Shown here: positions 1 through 8,765 of the stretch, one piece after another
Layout of the letters: each line of letters starts with the position of its first letter
Position numbering within the stretch: the stretch's first letter is position 1
Origin: RGIG2945 sp045540355
GTDB taxonomy: Bacteria; Bacillota; Clostridia; Oscillospirales; Acutalibacteraceae
Direction: 5' to 3'
Assembly (NCBI GenBank): GCA_045540355.1
Contig: JAZQHB010000100.1
Coordinates: 1-22,773 of the forward strand
Length of the DNA: 22,773 nucleotides
The notes under the pieces: generated by a model
Told to the model about the DNA's origin: nothing
Seen by the model: only the letters and a program-made list of their open reading frames with translations
Databases searched by the model: none
Position numbers and translations under genes: made by a program

Positions 1-1
1 A

Positions 2-3000
2 TCAAACATTCACGGAGAAATCTCTGAATACGAGGTTGCCGACGAGCTGGAGGAAGAAGATAATTCCATCCCGGCAGACCCTACGGTAAGGAACTTCTCT
101 TACACGGTTTTGGACGACAAAATCTATTTCCGAGAGAACTCCCGTATGTCTCCGGTAGAGGTATCGGCAACCGCTGAGAACCGTATCAAGGGTATGATTG
201 GGATAAGAGATTGCGTCCGCAACCTGATTGAACTGCAAACCGAGGATTACCCGGACAGCGAAATCAAACAGGCACAGGATAAGCTGAACACACTGTATGA
301 CAGCTTTACAAAGAAGTACGGACTGATTAACAGCCGTGCCAATACTTCTGCCTTTTCCGACGACAGCTCCTATGCTTTGCTGTCTGCTCTTGAAGTCATC
401 AACGAAGATGGCGAACTGGAACGCAAGGCGGATATGTTCTTCAAAAGGACGATAAAACCGCATAAGCCGGTAACGGAGGTTGACACCGCAGACGAAGCTC
501 TCGCTGTCTCTATGGGCGAAAAAGCAGCCATTGATATGGAATATATGATGGAGCTTTCCGGCAAAAGCGAGGAGGAATTATTCGCTGACCTAAAGGGTGT
601 AATCTTCTTAAATCCTCTTTATGAGTACGGCAATTCTTATGAGCCGAAGTATCTGATGGCAGACGAATATCTGTCGGGAAATGTTCGTGAGAAGCTGGCG
701 ACAGCCAAAAGGTCTGCGACATTGTATCCCGAAGATTATACCGTCAATGTGCAGGCACTTGAAAAGGTGCAGCCAAAGGATTTGACAGCAAGCGAGATTT
801 CCGTAAGGCTCGGTGCTACTTGGATACCGCCCGAAATTTTCCAACAGTTTATGTTTGAGTTTCTCGACACCCCACGCTATGCACAGTGGAACATCAAGGT
901 TCACTACTCTCAGTTTACCGGTGAATGGAACATTGAGGGAAAGAGCTATGACCGTTCCAATGTTAAAGCATACAGCACCTACGGTACTTCCCGTATCAAC
1001 GCATACAAGATAATTGAGGAAACGCTGAACCTGAAAGATGTCCGTATCTTTGACTATATCGAAGATGACGAGGGCAAAAAGAAAGCCGTTCTCAATAAAA
1101 AGGAAACGGCAATCGCACAGGCAAAGCAGGAACTCATAAAGCAGGGCTTTCAGGACTGGATATGGGATGACCCTACTCGCCGAGAAAAACTCACGAAGAT
1201 GTATAACGAAAAGTTCAATAGCATAAGACCCCGTGAGTACGACGGAAGCCACATCGTTTTCAACGGTATGAACCCAGAAATCGAACTCCGTGAACATCAG
1301 AAAAATGCGGTTGCACACATTCTGTACGGCGGCAATACGTTGTTGGCACACGCAGTCGGTGCGGGCAAGACTTTTGAAATGGTGGCGGCTGCTATGGAAT
1401 CCAAACGACTCGGACTTTGCAATAAGTCTCTGTTCGTAGTCCCGAATCACTTAACCGAACAATGGGCGGCGGAGTTTTTGCAGCTCTATCCGGCGGCGAA
1501 TATTCTTGTGGCGACAAAGCGAGATTTCGAGACAAAGAACCGTAAAAAGTTCTGCGGGCGAATTGCTACGGGAGATTATGACGCAGTAATCATCGGTCAT
1601 TCTCAGTTTGAAAAAATACCGATGTCCATCGAAAGACAGAGGGCAATTCTTGAGCAACAGCTTGAAGAACTGACAGACGGTATTATGGATTTGAAGCGAA
1701 ACCGTGGAGAAAACTTCTCCATTAAACAGCTTGAAAAGTCTAAAAAGTCCGTGAAACAAAAGTTGGAAAAGCTCAACGACCAAAGCCGCAAGGATGATGT
1801 TGTTACCTTTGAAGAACTCGGTGTGGACAGGCTCTTTATTGACGAAAGCCATTATTACAAGAACCTTTATCTTTACACCAAAATGCGTAATGTGGGCGGT
1901 ATCGCTCAAACGGAAGCACAGAAATCCTCCGACCTGTTTATGAAGTGCCGATACCTTGACGAGCTTACAGGCGGTCGAGGAACGGTATTTGCAACCGGCA
2001 CTCCTATCTCAAACAGTATGGTGGAACTCTATACCATTCAGCGATACTTGCAGTACAACACGCTTGTCAAAAACAACTTGCAGCACTTCGACTCGTGGGC
2101 AAGTACCTTTGGAGAGACGGTAACAGCCGTTGAGCTTACCCCGGAGGGAACGGGTTACAGAGCGAAAACCCGCTTTGCAAAATTCTACAACCTACCGGAG
2201 CTTATGGCGATGTTTAAGGAGGTCGCCGACATCAAGACGGCGGATATGCTGGAGCTGCCTGTGCCGGAAGCACACTTCCACAATGTAGCGGTCAAGCCGT
2301 CGGAAATGCAGAAAGAAATGGTTGCTTCCCTTGCGGAGCGAGCCGAGAAAGTCCGTGGCGGCGGTGTGGATTCGAGTGTAGATAATATGCTCAAAATCAC
2401 AAACGACGGCAGAAAGTTGGCTCTTGACCAGCGTATGCTCAACGATATGCTGCCTGATTTTGAGGGTAGTAAAATCAACGCCTGCGTCGATAACATCTAC
2501 CGTATTTGGGAGGAAACAGCCGATAAAAAATCGGCACAGCTTGTGTTCTGCGACCTCTCAACGCCAAAGAATGACGGCACATTCTCGGTGTATAACGACA
2601 TCAGAAAGAAGCTCATAGAGCGTGGTGTCCCCGAAAGCGAAGTCCGCTTTATCCACGAAGCAGATACCGATGTGAAGAAAAAAGAGTTGTTCCAAAAGAC
2701 CCGTAAAGGCGAGGTCAGAGTGCTTCTCGGTTCTACGCAAAAGATGGGAGCCGGCACGAATGTTCAGGACAGACTTATCGCACTTCACGATGTGGATTGC
2801 CCGTGGAGACCGTCAGACTTGGAGCAGCGTTCCGGTCGAATTATCCGTCAGGGTAACTCAAACCCCGATGTTGATATTTACCGCTATGTAACGGAGCAGA
2901 CCTTTGACGCATATCTCTATCAGCTTGTAGAGGGAAAGCAAAAGTTCGCCAGTCAGATTATGACGAGCAAATCCCCGGTGCGTTCTGCCGAGGATATTGA

Positions 3001-3757
3001 CGAAACCGCTCTGTCCTATGCAGAAATTAAAATGCTTGCCACCGGCAATCCGTATATTAAGGAAAAGATGGATTTGGACATTCAAGTCCAAAAGCTGAAG
3101 CTCTTAAAATCCAACTTTCTCTCTGAAAGATACGCTTTGGAAGATAAGATAATCAAATATTATCCGCAGAGAATTACTGCTTTGGAAAACCGCATTGAAG
3201 GCTTGAAGCAAGATGTAGAAACTGCGAAACAGCACCCGAAACCAACGGACGACCGCTTTGTCGGTATGGAGGTTAAGGGTGTTTTTTATTCCGAAAAAGC
3301 CGACGCCGGTAAAGCAATCATTGAAGCCTGCAAGCAGATGAACAGCCCCGAACCTATTCCTCTCGGTAAGTACAGAGGGTTTGAAACGGAGCTGCTTTTT
3401 AATACCGCAGAGCGAAATTATGAGATTCGACTGAAAGGTGCGACAAGCAGAAATGTTCCTCTCGGCGATGACGCACACGGCAATATTATCCGTCTTGATA
3501 ACGGTATTGACAGATTTGCCGAGAGCTTATCGCTTGCGGAAAACGACCTTGAGAACACCAAAAATCAGTTGGAAACCGCAAAGAAAGAAGTCCAAAAACC
3601 GTTTATCCAAGAGGAAGAATTAAGAACAAAACTTGCCCGCTTGGACGAGCTGAATATCTTGCTCAATATGGATAAGCGAGATAACGAAATTGTCGGCGGC
3701 GAACCCGATGAGGGCGAAGTGCCGAACACACGAAAGGAGAAAACCTATGAAAGATAA
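2..3757 (+). CDS. Large SNF2/DEAD-type helicase of conjugative element, C-terminal 1251 residues (5' partial)
   Basis: The reading frame is open from position 2 with no stop, so the gene starts before the window; the TTG at 110 is not a real start. The visible part holds a full superfamily 2 helicase core: Walker A HAVGAGKT (residues 450-457 of the visible part), a DESH box in place of DEAH (614-617), motif III ATGTPISNSM, and motif VI QRSGRIIRQG (942-951). A charged, coiled-coil-like tail of about 250 residues follows. In Tn1549-type elements such proteins are very long (2000-3000 residues) and often carry an N-terminal adenine-N6 methyltransferase domain. That part is not visible here, so methylation is inference. 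The gene ends 11 bases inside the next gene, suggesting translational coupling. A role in DNA processing or protection during transfer is likely but unproven. Confidence 0.92.
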   Translation, partial: SNIHGEISEYEVADELEEEDNSIPADPTVRNFSYTVLDDKIYFRENSRMSPVEVSATAENRIKGMIGIRDCVRNLIELQTEDYPDSEIKQAQDKLNTLYDSFTKKYGLINSRANTSAFSDDSSYALLSALEVINEDGELERKADMFFKRTIKPHKPVTEVDTADEALAVSMGEKAAIDMEYMMELSGKSEEELFADLKGVIFLNPLYEYGNSYEPKYLMADEYLSGNVREKLATAKRSATLYPEDYTVNVQALEKVQPKDLTASEISVRLGATWIPPEIFQQFMFEFLDTPRYAQWNIKVHYSQFTGEWNIEGKSYDRSNVKAYSTYGTSRINAYKIIEETLNLKDVRIFDYIEDDEGKKKAVLNKKETAIAQAKQELIKQGFQDWIWDDPTRREKLTKMYNEKFNSIRPREYDGSHIVFNGMNPEIELREHQKNAVAHILYGGNTLLAHAVGAGKTFEMVAAAMESKRLGLCNKSLFVVPNHLTEQWAAEFLQLYPAANILVATKRDFETKNRKKFCGRIATGDYDAVIIGHSQFEKIPMSIERQRAILEQQLEELTDGIMDLKRNRGENFSIKQLEKSKKSVKQKLEKLNDQSRKDDVVTFEELGVDRLFIDESHYYKNLYLYTKMRNVGGIAQTEAQKSSDLFMKCRYLDELTGGRGTVFATGTPISNSMVELYTIQRYLQYNTLVKNNLQHFDSWASTFGETVTAVELTPEGTGYRAKTRFAKFYNLPELMAMFKEVADIKTADMLELPVPEAHFHNVAVKPSEMQKEMVASLAERAEKVRGGGVDSSVDNMLKITNDGRKLALDQRMLNDMLPDFEGSKINACVDNIYRIWEETADKKSAQLVFCDLSTPKNDGTFSVYNDIRKKLIERGVPESEVRFIHEADTDVKKKELFQKTRKGEVRVLLGSTQKMGAGTNVQDRLIALHDVDCPWRPSDLEQRSGRIIRQGNSNPDVDIYRYVTEQTFDAYLYQLVEGKQKFASQIMTSKSPVRSAEDIDETALSYAEIKMLATGNPYIKEKMDLDIQVQKLKLLKSNFLSERYALEDKIIKYYPQRITALENRIEGLKQDVETAKQHPKPTDDRFVGMEVKGVFYSEKADAGKAIIEACKQMNSPEPIPLGKYRGFETELLFNTAERNYEIRLKGATSRNVPLGDDAHGNIIRLDNGIDRFAESLSLAENDLENTKNQLETAKKEVQKPFIQEEELRTKLARLDELNILLNMDKRDNEIVGGEPDEGEVPNTRKEKTYER

Positions 3758-4139
3758 TAAGAAAGAAACAGATTTTAAGGCAAATTTCTTTTTTGCCAAT
3801 GAAGAAATCGAACCGTTTGATGCACCGCAGATGTGCGTTGTCCGTAGATTGAGCAATGCGTATCACGAATTAAAAAGAAGCACACCACCCGCAAGGGAAA
3901 CAGAATTTTCACTTAAAATTGCAAAGCTCAATTTCTATAAAGAACTTATTGACAGGAGTATTCAGACGGCTTTCACGCCTGAAGAAATCGTTGCTCTTTA
4001 TGAGGAAAAAGACCTTGCAGAAGTCGCTTGGCTTTTCTGGAACGACATAAAGTGTTCTGTTGACGATGTTCTGTTATTGCTTGCAAGACTCGCTTGTTGC
4101 GATGAAATAAGTGATGAGGAACTTGATTGCCTTGTGTAA
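3747..4139 (+). CDS. Hypothetical protein, 130 residues
   Basis: The ATG at 3747 is chosen because AAAGGAG lies 9 bases upstream; the frame is also open further upstream inside the helicase gene but without a ribosome binding site. The start overlaps the helicase stop by 11 bases. The product is acidic overall, has no membrane segment or signal peptide, and is rich in predicted helices, with a C-terminal acidic patch containing paired cysteines (ACCDE). I recognise no catalytic motif. The position between the helicase and the Toprim gene implies a part in the same operon, possibly as an accessory DNA-processing protein, but no function can be assigned. Confidence 0.75.
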   Translation: MKDNKKETDFKANFFFANEEIEPFDAPQMCVVRRLSNAYHELKRSTPPARETEFSLKIAKLNFYKELIDRSIQTAFTPEEIVALYEEKDLAEVAWLFWNDIKCSVDDVLLLLARLACCDEISDEELDCLV

Positions 4140-4154
4140 AGCGAGGTGGTTTAT

Positions 4155-5108
4155 ATGCCGTATATTGCACCGGAAGTCATAACCGAAGCCAAACGAATGG
4201 ACTTATTAACCTATCTCAGAGAGTATGAACCGGGCGAGCTTGTTAAGTTTTCAAGCAACACCTACACCACAAGAACCCACGACAGTTTGAAGATTTCCAA
4301 CGGAAAATGGATGTGGTGGTCGAGAGGTATCGGGGGCAAATCCGCCCTCGATTACCTTATCAAAGTCCGTGGAATGGATTTTGTGGAGGCGGTTCAGACC
4401 ATTATGGGAAACGGTTCAGTCAGCTTTCCGACTTGCGAAAACATCAAAAGCTATGAGGAACAGCCTTTGCTTCTGCCCGAAAAAAGTCCTACGACCGATG
4501 TGGTATTTGATTACCTTTTCGGGCGAGGGATTGATTATGAAATCATCAACTACTGCTTGGAACAGGAACTAATTATTGAGTCGCTCCCATATCACAATGC
4601 TGTTTTTATCGGCTATAACGAGAACAAAGAACCTAAATACGCCGCATACAGAGCAACAAATCAATCAAGGATTATGGGCGACTGCACCGGTAGTAAAAAG
4701 CAATATTCTTTCCGCCTGACTGCCGAAAACACCGGAGAGGTTCATCTTTTTGAGTGTGCCATTGACCTGCTTTCCTATGCAACTTTGATGAAGCTGGAGG
4801 GCAAAGACTGGCGACAGTTTAACCTTGTTTCTCTTGCGGGAGTGTACTCCCCAAAGCAGAAAATTGAGGACTCGAAAGTGCCTGTTACACTCGGCAGGCT
4901 GCTCGAAAAGGACAAAACAATCAGGCGAATTGTTCTTCATTTGGACAATGATATTGCCGGAAGAAAAGCGACCAAAGCGTTGCAGACGATTCTTTCAGAT
5001 AAGTATGAAGTCGTTGACGACCCTCCCCAATACGGGAAAGATGTCAACGACTTTCTTTGTAAACGCTTAGGGATAAAAGATAAAACCGAAAGGAGTTTTG
5101 CACGATGA
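4155..5108 (+). CDS. DUF3991/Toprim domain primase-like protein
   Basis: A protein of 317 residues. Residues 1-100 resemble the DUF3991 domain (a degenerate primase zinc-finger-like fold, here without the cysteine ligands), containing MWWSRGIGGKSALDYL. The C-terminal half has Toprim hallmarks: the acidic motif HLFECAIDLLSY (Glu200) and the DxD motif HLDNDIAG (Asp264, Asp266), the metal-binding positions in this fold. Family knowledge places such proteins in conjugative elements and plasmids, where a role in priming the transferred single strand is plausible but inferred. ATG 4155 is preferred over GTG 4146 because GAGGTGG sits 5 bases before the ATG and the GTG would lie inside that site. The stop overlaps the next start by four bases (ATGA). 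Confidence 0.87.
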   Translation: MPYIAPEVITEAKRMDLLTYLREYEPGELVKFSSNTYTTRTHDSLKISNGKWMWWSRGIGGKSALDYLIKVRGMDFVEAVQTIMGNGSVSFPTCENIKSYEEQPLLLPEKSPTTDVVFDYLFGRGIDYEIINYCLEQELIIESLPYHNAVFIGYNENKEPKYAAYRATNQSRIMGDCTGSKKQYSFRLTAENTGEVHLFECAIDLLSYATLMKLEGKDWRQFNLVSLAGVYSPKQKIEDSKVPVTLGRLLEKDKTIRRIVLHLDNDIAGRKATKALQTILSDKYEVVDDPPQYGKDVNDFLCKRLGIKDKTERSFAR

Positions 5109-6022
5109 AACTAAAAGAAATCAGAGAAATGTACCCGGAGGGTACGCAGATTGTACTCACTGAAATGGCTGGCGAAAGTCAAATGCCCTACGGTCTGAAA
5201 GGAACGGTTAAGTTCGTTGACGACGCTGGACAAATTCATATGCGTTGGGAAAACGGAAGCTCTCTCGCTTTGAATATTCACGAGGATACCTTTGAAAAGG
5301 TCGAAGCACCTGAGAAGATTTCCGTCATTCTCGTTGAGCCGGGCAGGTATCCGAAGCTCATTGAAATCGAGGATACCCTTGAAGCAATGCAGTCTCTTGT
5401 GGAGGGAGATATTGAAGAATATATGCCCTTTGAGGACGAGGTTGCCATCATCTGCAACGAGGAAGGAAAGATGAATGGGTTGCCGCTGAACAGGGCAGTT
5501 TATTCCGAGCCTGAGAATGTTGAGATGAGTTATCCGCAGTTGAAAGCTCATTTCCGGCAGGCAGAAAAAGAAAGAAACCACACGACCGGATATATTGTTT
5601 TTACGACTGACAGCTTTGACAAGCCTTACACAGAAGAACAAAGAACCTATGTTGTCAGCAGTAACAATAAGGCTTTCATTGAGGGTATGGGCGGATATTC
5701 TATCTATGCTTCTTCCCTTGACGGCTCGGATAAATGTGTGCGACTGGAAGCGTATATGGCTGATGAACACGGCGGCAAGGACGGTTGGAAGATTGAAAAA
5801 TGTTATGTGAAAGACGACAGCAACCGTGAAATGCTTGACATTATTGCCGGCAAGTTCTTCATTGCATACGCACCGATTGAGTCGGAAAAGTTTCTCAGTA
5901 TGCCGAAAGAACTGGCTCGTAAGTACGAGGAAAAGTTCAAATACCCGGAGAGATTTTACAAGTCTTTGGACGGTATTGAAGCAAAGCCGTATAAGCCTGT
6001 CTCAAAGGATATGGAGAGATAA
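5105..6022 (+). CDS. DUF4314/DUF3846 domain protein of conjugative element
   Basis: A soluble protein of 305 residues. The first 70 residues look like DUF4314 (GLKGTVKFVDDAGQIHMRWENG, a small beta-barrel-like unit), and residues about 70-140 like DUF3846 (ISVILVEPGRYPKLIEIEDT onward, ending in GLPLNRAV). The rest is acidic with no motif I recognise. Such domain pairs are common in Tn1549-type elements and gut phages but have no established function. The start overlaps the previous stop as ATGA, with AAAGGAG about 10 bases upstream, so translation is probably coupled. It is the last gene before the 133-base gap carrying the proposed origin of transfer. Confidence 0.82.
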   Translation: MKLKEIREMYPEGTQIVLTEMAGESQMPYGLKGTVKFVDDAGQIHMRWENGSSLALNIHEDTFEKVEAPEKISVILVEPGRYPKLIEIEDTLEAMQSLVEGDIEEYMPFEDEVAIICNEEGKMNGLPLNRAVYSEPENVEMSYPQLKAHFRQAEKERNHTTGYIVFTTDSFDKPYTEEQRTYVVSSNNKAFIEGMGGYSIYASSLDGSDKCVRLEAYMADEHGGKDGWKIEKCYVKDDSNREMLDIIAGKFFIAYAPIESEKFLSMPKELARKYEEKFKYPERFYKSLDGIEAKPYKPVSKDMER

Positions 6023-6034
6023 GAGTCAATCTAT

Positions 6035-6124
6035 GGGGCAACCCTGAGTGTCTGCATAATCTTAGCGAGCAGACCATTTATGGACAGGAATGTCCAAAAC
6101 GGTACACTCGTTAGGGGTTGCCCC
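6035..6124. other. Nested inverted repeat, candidate origin of transfer (oriT)
   Basis: The outer arms GGGGCAACCC (6035-6044) and GGGTTGCCCC (6115-6124) pair perfectly over 10 bp. Inside them GAGTG (6046-6050) can pair with CACTC (6105-6109). Two further hairpins lie within: GTCTGC (6050-6055) with GCAGAC (6069-6074), and TGGACA (6081-6086) with TGTCCA (6091-6096) around a GGAA loop. It sits in the only sizeable gap of the operon, directly upstream of the mob genes, where oriT is expected. No nick consensus is recognised, so oriT is inference; a structured leader RNA for the mob genes is the alternative. Confidence 0.55.
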
Positions 6125-6155
6125 TAATACCCCAAGCAAGAAAGGAGCATAAGCA

Positions 6156-6299
6156 ATGCGGGAGATAGTATTGGTCGCCGCCGGGTTAATCATAGGCGGC
6201 TTTTTCGGAGTAACAACAATGTGCCTGTTTCAGATAAACCGTGACAGGCACTATATTTACAGAAAGGACAGCGATAAAAATGAGCAAGAGAAACATTGA
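6156..6299 (+). CDS. DUF3789-like small membrane protein, 47 residues
   Basis: A short frame begins at ATG 6156 after AAGAAAGGAGCATAAGC, a strong ribosome binding site at good spacing, and ends at TGA 6297-6299. The product opens with MREIVLVAAGLIIGGFFGV and continues hydrophobic through about residue 26, giving a single membrane helix, then a charged tail (NRDRHYIYRKDSDKNEQEKH). This matches the DUF3789 pattern of tiny proteins encoded next to relaxase genes in these elements. It overlaps the mobC start by 20 bases in another frame, which suggests co-translation. Function is unknown. Confidence 0.8.
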   Translation: MREIVLVAAGLIIGGFFGVTTMCLFQINRDRHYIYRKDSDKNEQEKH

Positions 6300-6621
6300 A
6301 AAGCACATTCTGATGAACAAGGCAGAAGCTCAGGATTTGCAGAAAAAAGCAAAACGGGCGTGTCTTTCCGAAGGCGGTCTTATCCGTTTGCTTCTCAAAG
6401 GATACGAGCCAAGAGAAAAGCCCGACGAAAGATTTTACGATGTTATGCGTGAGCTTTCCGCAATCGGCAACAACATCAATCAGCTTGCGGCAAAAGCAAA
6501 CACCCTCGGATTTGTGGACGCACCGCAGCTCAAAAAGGAAGCCGAGCGTTGGCATAAGTTTCAGGCTGATGTGGAGCGTACTTTTTTAAGACCCGATAAG
6601 AGCGATATGAAATGGCAGTAA
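6280..6621 (+). CDS. mobC: MobC family mobilization accessory protein
   Basis: A 113-residue basic protein. It has the MobC layout: an N-terminal ribbon-helix-helix-like stretch (LMNKAEAQDLQKKAKRACLS), a middle GYEPREKPDERFYDVMREL, and the typical SAIGNNINQLAAKAN motif near residues 67-81. MobC proteins bind at oriT and help the relaxase reach the nick site by opening the DNA. ATG 6280 is used because AGAAAGGA lies about 10 bases upstream and family members start with a similar MSKRN sequence; a longer GTG start at 6241 would intrude far into the DUF3789 gene. It overlaps the relaxase start by 10 bases, so the two are probably made in a fixed ratio. Confidence 0.9.
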   Translation: MSKRNIEKHILMNKAEAQDLQKKAKRACLSEGGLIRLLLKGYEPREKPDERFYDVMRELSAIGNNINQLAAKANTLGFVDAPQLKKEAERWHKFQADVERTFLRPDKSDMKWQ

Positions 6622-7982
6622 GTAAATTGTGGTCTGTCACATCAAGGCTCGGTCAGGTAATCAACTATGCCGCCAATCCCGAAAAGACAGCGGCAGACAT
6701 TTACTCCGAGGAACAGTATCAGGCTCTCCGTGATGTTCTCAGCTATGCAAAGGACGAAGAAAAAACCGAGCGTGAGTTTTTCGTCGAGGGTATCAACTGC
6801 AATCCGGCTACCGCAAGAGACCAGTTCATATCTGTGAAAAAAGCATACGGCAAAGACGACGGCATTCAAGCCTATCACGGCTACCTGAGCTTTAAGGAAC
6901 AGGACATATCCCCGGAGCTTGCACAGAAAATCGGAATGGAATTTGCAAACGAGGTGTGGGGCAAAAGATTTCAGGTGGTGGTTACTACTCATCTGAACAC
7001 GAAGCACCTGCACTGCCACTATGTAATCAACTCCGTTTCCTTTGTGGACGGCAAGCGGTTATGGGGCGATGAAAAAGCGTGGTTCAAGTTCCGCTTGGTT
7101 GCCGACCGACTGTGCGAGAAGTACGGACTGTATTACAATCCAAACCCGAACCGCAGTAAGCAATCCTCTTATTACTACAAGCAGGAGCAAGCCGGTATGC
7201 CGAGCCGATACTCCATTACCCGTGACGCCATTGATGAAGCGATTGCACACAGCACCAACTTAAAGACCTTTGATTATATTCTCACGCAGATGGGCTATGA
7301 GCATTGTCTCAGCGACAGCCGAAAGTATTGGACGATTGTTCCGAAAGGATACAAGAAGCCGATACGACTTAAATCACTCGGAGAGAATTATACCGAGGAC
7401 GCAATCAAGCGTAGGCTGACGGAAAATCAAAAGGTTCTCATCGTTCCTTTTGCAAAGGAAACGGTAAGAGTCAGACAATACCGATTGCCCACAAGAGAAC
7501 ACAAAATCAAAAAGGTCGGCGGATTGTATGGGCTGTATCTGCATTACTGCTATAAGCTGGGTTATCTGCCGAAGTACAAAAAACAGAATACCGCAAGGCT
7601 TCACTATCTTTTGAAAGAAGATTTGCTGAAGCTCGATAAAATCACTCAGGAGACAAGGCTGCTTGGACGGGAGAACATTTCTACCGACGAGCAGCTTTTC
7701 TCATATAAAGAGTCCGTGTTGTCGCAAATCAAATCCTTGACTGACGATAGAACGCACCTGCGAAAACAGTTAAGAAGAAATTTGAGTGACGATGAGCTAT
7801 CAAATGTCAAAGAGCAGGTTGCAGCAATCACGAGCAAGCTGTGGACTCTCCGCAAAGAGGTCGGTCTTTGTGATGACATAGCCGAAAGGTCAAAGGTCAT
7901 TGAAGCCAACCTTGAAACGGTTAGAGTTTACGAAGAAAAACAAGAAAGAAAGGAGCAGAACCGTAATGACAAACGGAGGTGA
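6612..7982 (+). CDS. Relaxase, MobP/VirD2-like nickase
   Basis: A 456-residue protein expected to cut one strand at oriT and carry the 5' end into the recipient. An early tyrosine in VINYAANPEKT is a candidate for the nucleophile. The metal-binding histidine motif is clear: HLNTKHLHCH with His127, His132, His134 and His136, followed by YVINSVSFVDGKRLWGD. The C-terminal half is basic and rich in predicted coiled coil, fitting non-catalytic DNA binding or coupling-protein contact. Length is normal for relaxases of Tn1549-type elements. The start overlaps mobC by 10 bases and the stop overlaps the next gene by 17 bases. No defect is seen. Confidence 0.93.
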   Translation: MAVSKLWSVTSRLGQVINYAANPEKTAADIYSEEQYQALRDVLSYAKDEEKTEREFFVEGINCNPATARDQFISVKKAYGKDDGIQAYHGYLSFKEQDISPELAQKIGMEFANEVWGKRFQVVVTTHLNTKHLHCHYVINSVSFVDGKRLWGDEKAWFKFRLVADRLCEKYGLYYNPNPNRSKQSSYYYKQEQAGMPSRYSITRDAIDEAIAHSTNLKTFDYILTQMGYEHCLSDSRKYWTIVPKGYKKPIRLKSLGENYTEDAIKRRLTENQKVLIVPFAKETVRVRQYRLPTREHKIKKVGGLYGLYLHYCYKLGYLPKYKKQNTARLHYLLKEDLLKLDKITQETRLLGRENISTDEQLFSYKESVLSQIKSLTDDRTHLRKQLRRNLSDDELSNVKEQVAAITSKLWTLRKEVGLCDDIAERSKVIEANLETVRVYEEKQERKEQNRNDKRR

Positions 7983-8760
7983 TGCGGCAGAACAGGTCGT
8001 CAGGCTATCGCTTGAGGGCTTTGAAGTAGCCGCAAAATTAAGCGGAGCGGCAGCAAAGAATATTGCCGTTCTTTTAGTCTCTGTTCTCAAACAGGAACAG
8101 AAAACAAAAGGCAAGGCTCGACTTACCAATATGATTAAGTCGGGCAAGGAGCTGAAGGTGTTTTCTATCCCCAACAAGGACTTGAAGAAGTTTACCGAGC
8201 AGGCAAAACGCTACGGCGTTCTATACTGCGTACTCAGGGATAAAAACACGAAGGGCGATAATTTACCGATTGATATTATTGCCCGTGCAGAGGACGCTTC
8301 CAAAATTCAGAGAATCGTTGAGAGATTTGAACTCGGCAAGGTTGATAAGGCTGCGATTGTTACCGAGTCTCAGAAGTCTGTCGAAAAGCGTGAAGCTTTG
8401 GAAAAAGACAAGCCGACAAAAACAAAAAACGAAATCATCACAGAAGAAGCCGTCAGAAAGCCTATTCAGAAAGAGGGGTACTCCCAATCAAACCCCACAG
8501 TCGCCAAAACGGACAAAAACCCTCCGTCAAGGCACGACTCCGAGCCGGTAGATATGCAAACTGATAAGGGTACTGTCAGCGACAGACAGAGAAAGCCGTC
8601 GGTAAAAGCAAAGCTCGACCGATACAAGGCACAGTCCAAGCGGCAGAAAGAAGCAGAACGCAAAGAGCCGGAGGTATCAAAGCCGGAGGCTAAAAACGCT
8701 CCGGCACAGACCGTACACCAGCAGCCGAAACCTAAAAGCAAAAATGCGAAAGAGAGGTAA
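7966..8760 (+). CDS. PcfB/DUF3801 family conjugation protein
   Basis: A 264-residue protein. The start at ATG 7966 follows AAAGGAG with about 10 bases spacing; it lies inside the relaxase end. The N-terminal 130 residues match the PcfB/DUF3801 pattern: EQVVRLSLEGFEVAAKLSG, a hydrophobic helix AAKNIAVLLVSVL, then KELKVFSIPNKDLKKFTEQA and YGVLYCVLRDK. The remaining half is low-complexity, rich in Lys, Glu, Pro and Gln, and probably disordered. PcfB of pCF10 works with the relaxase and coupling protein to bring the relaxosome to the channel; a like role here is inference from family and from placement between relaxase and VirD4. Confidence 0.85.
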   Translation: MTNGGDAAEQVVRLSLEGFEVAAKLSGAAAKNIAVLLVSVLKQEQKTKGKARLTNMIKSGKELKVFSIPNKDLKKFTEQAKRYGVLYCVLRDKNTKGDNLPIDIIARAEDASKIQRIVERFELGKVDKAAIVTESQKSVEKREALEKDKPTKTKNEIITEEAVRKPIQKEGYSQSNPTVAKTDKNPPSRHDSEPVDMQTDKGTVSDRQRKPSVKAKLDRYKAQSKRQKEAERKEPEVSKPEAKNAPAQTVHQQPKPKSKNAKER

Positions 8761-8765
8761 TCACA

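Noticed and set aside
110..112. TTG as start of the first gene
   Set aside because: The frame is open back to position 2 with family-like sequence, so the gene simply enters from outside the window.
6035..6124. Cloverleaf-like fold considered as a tRNA
   Set aside because: It lacks the conserved T-loop and D-loop bases and a proper anticodon arm, and the outer stem is too long for an acceptor stem.
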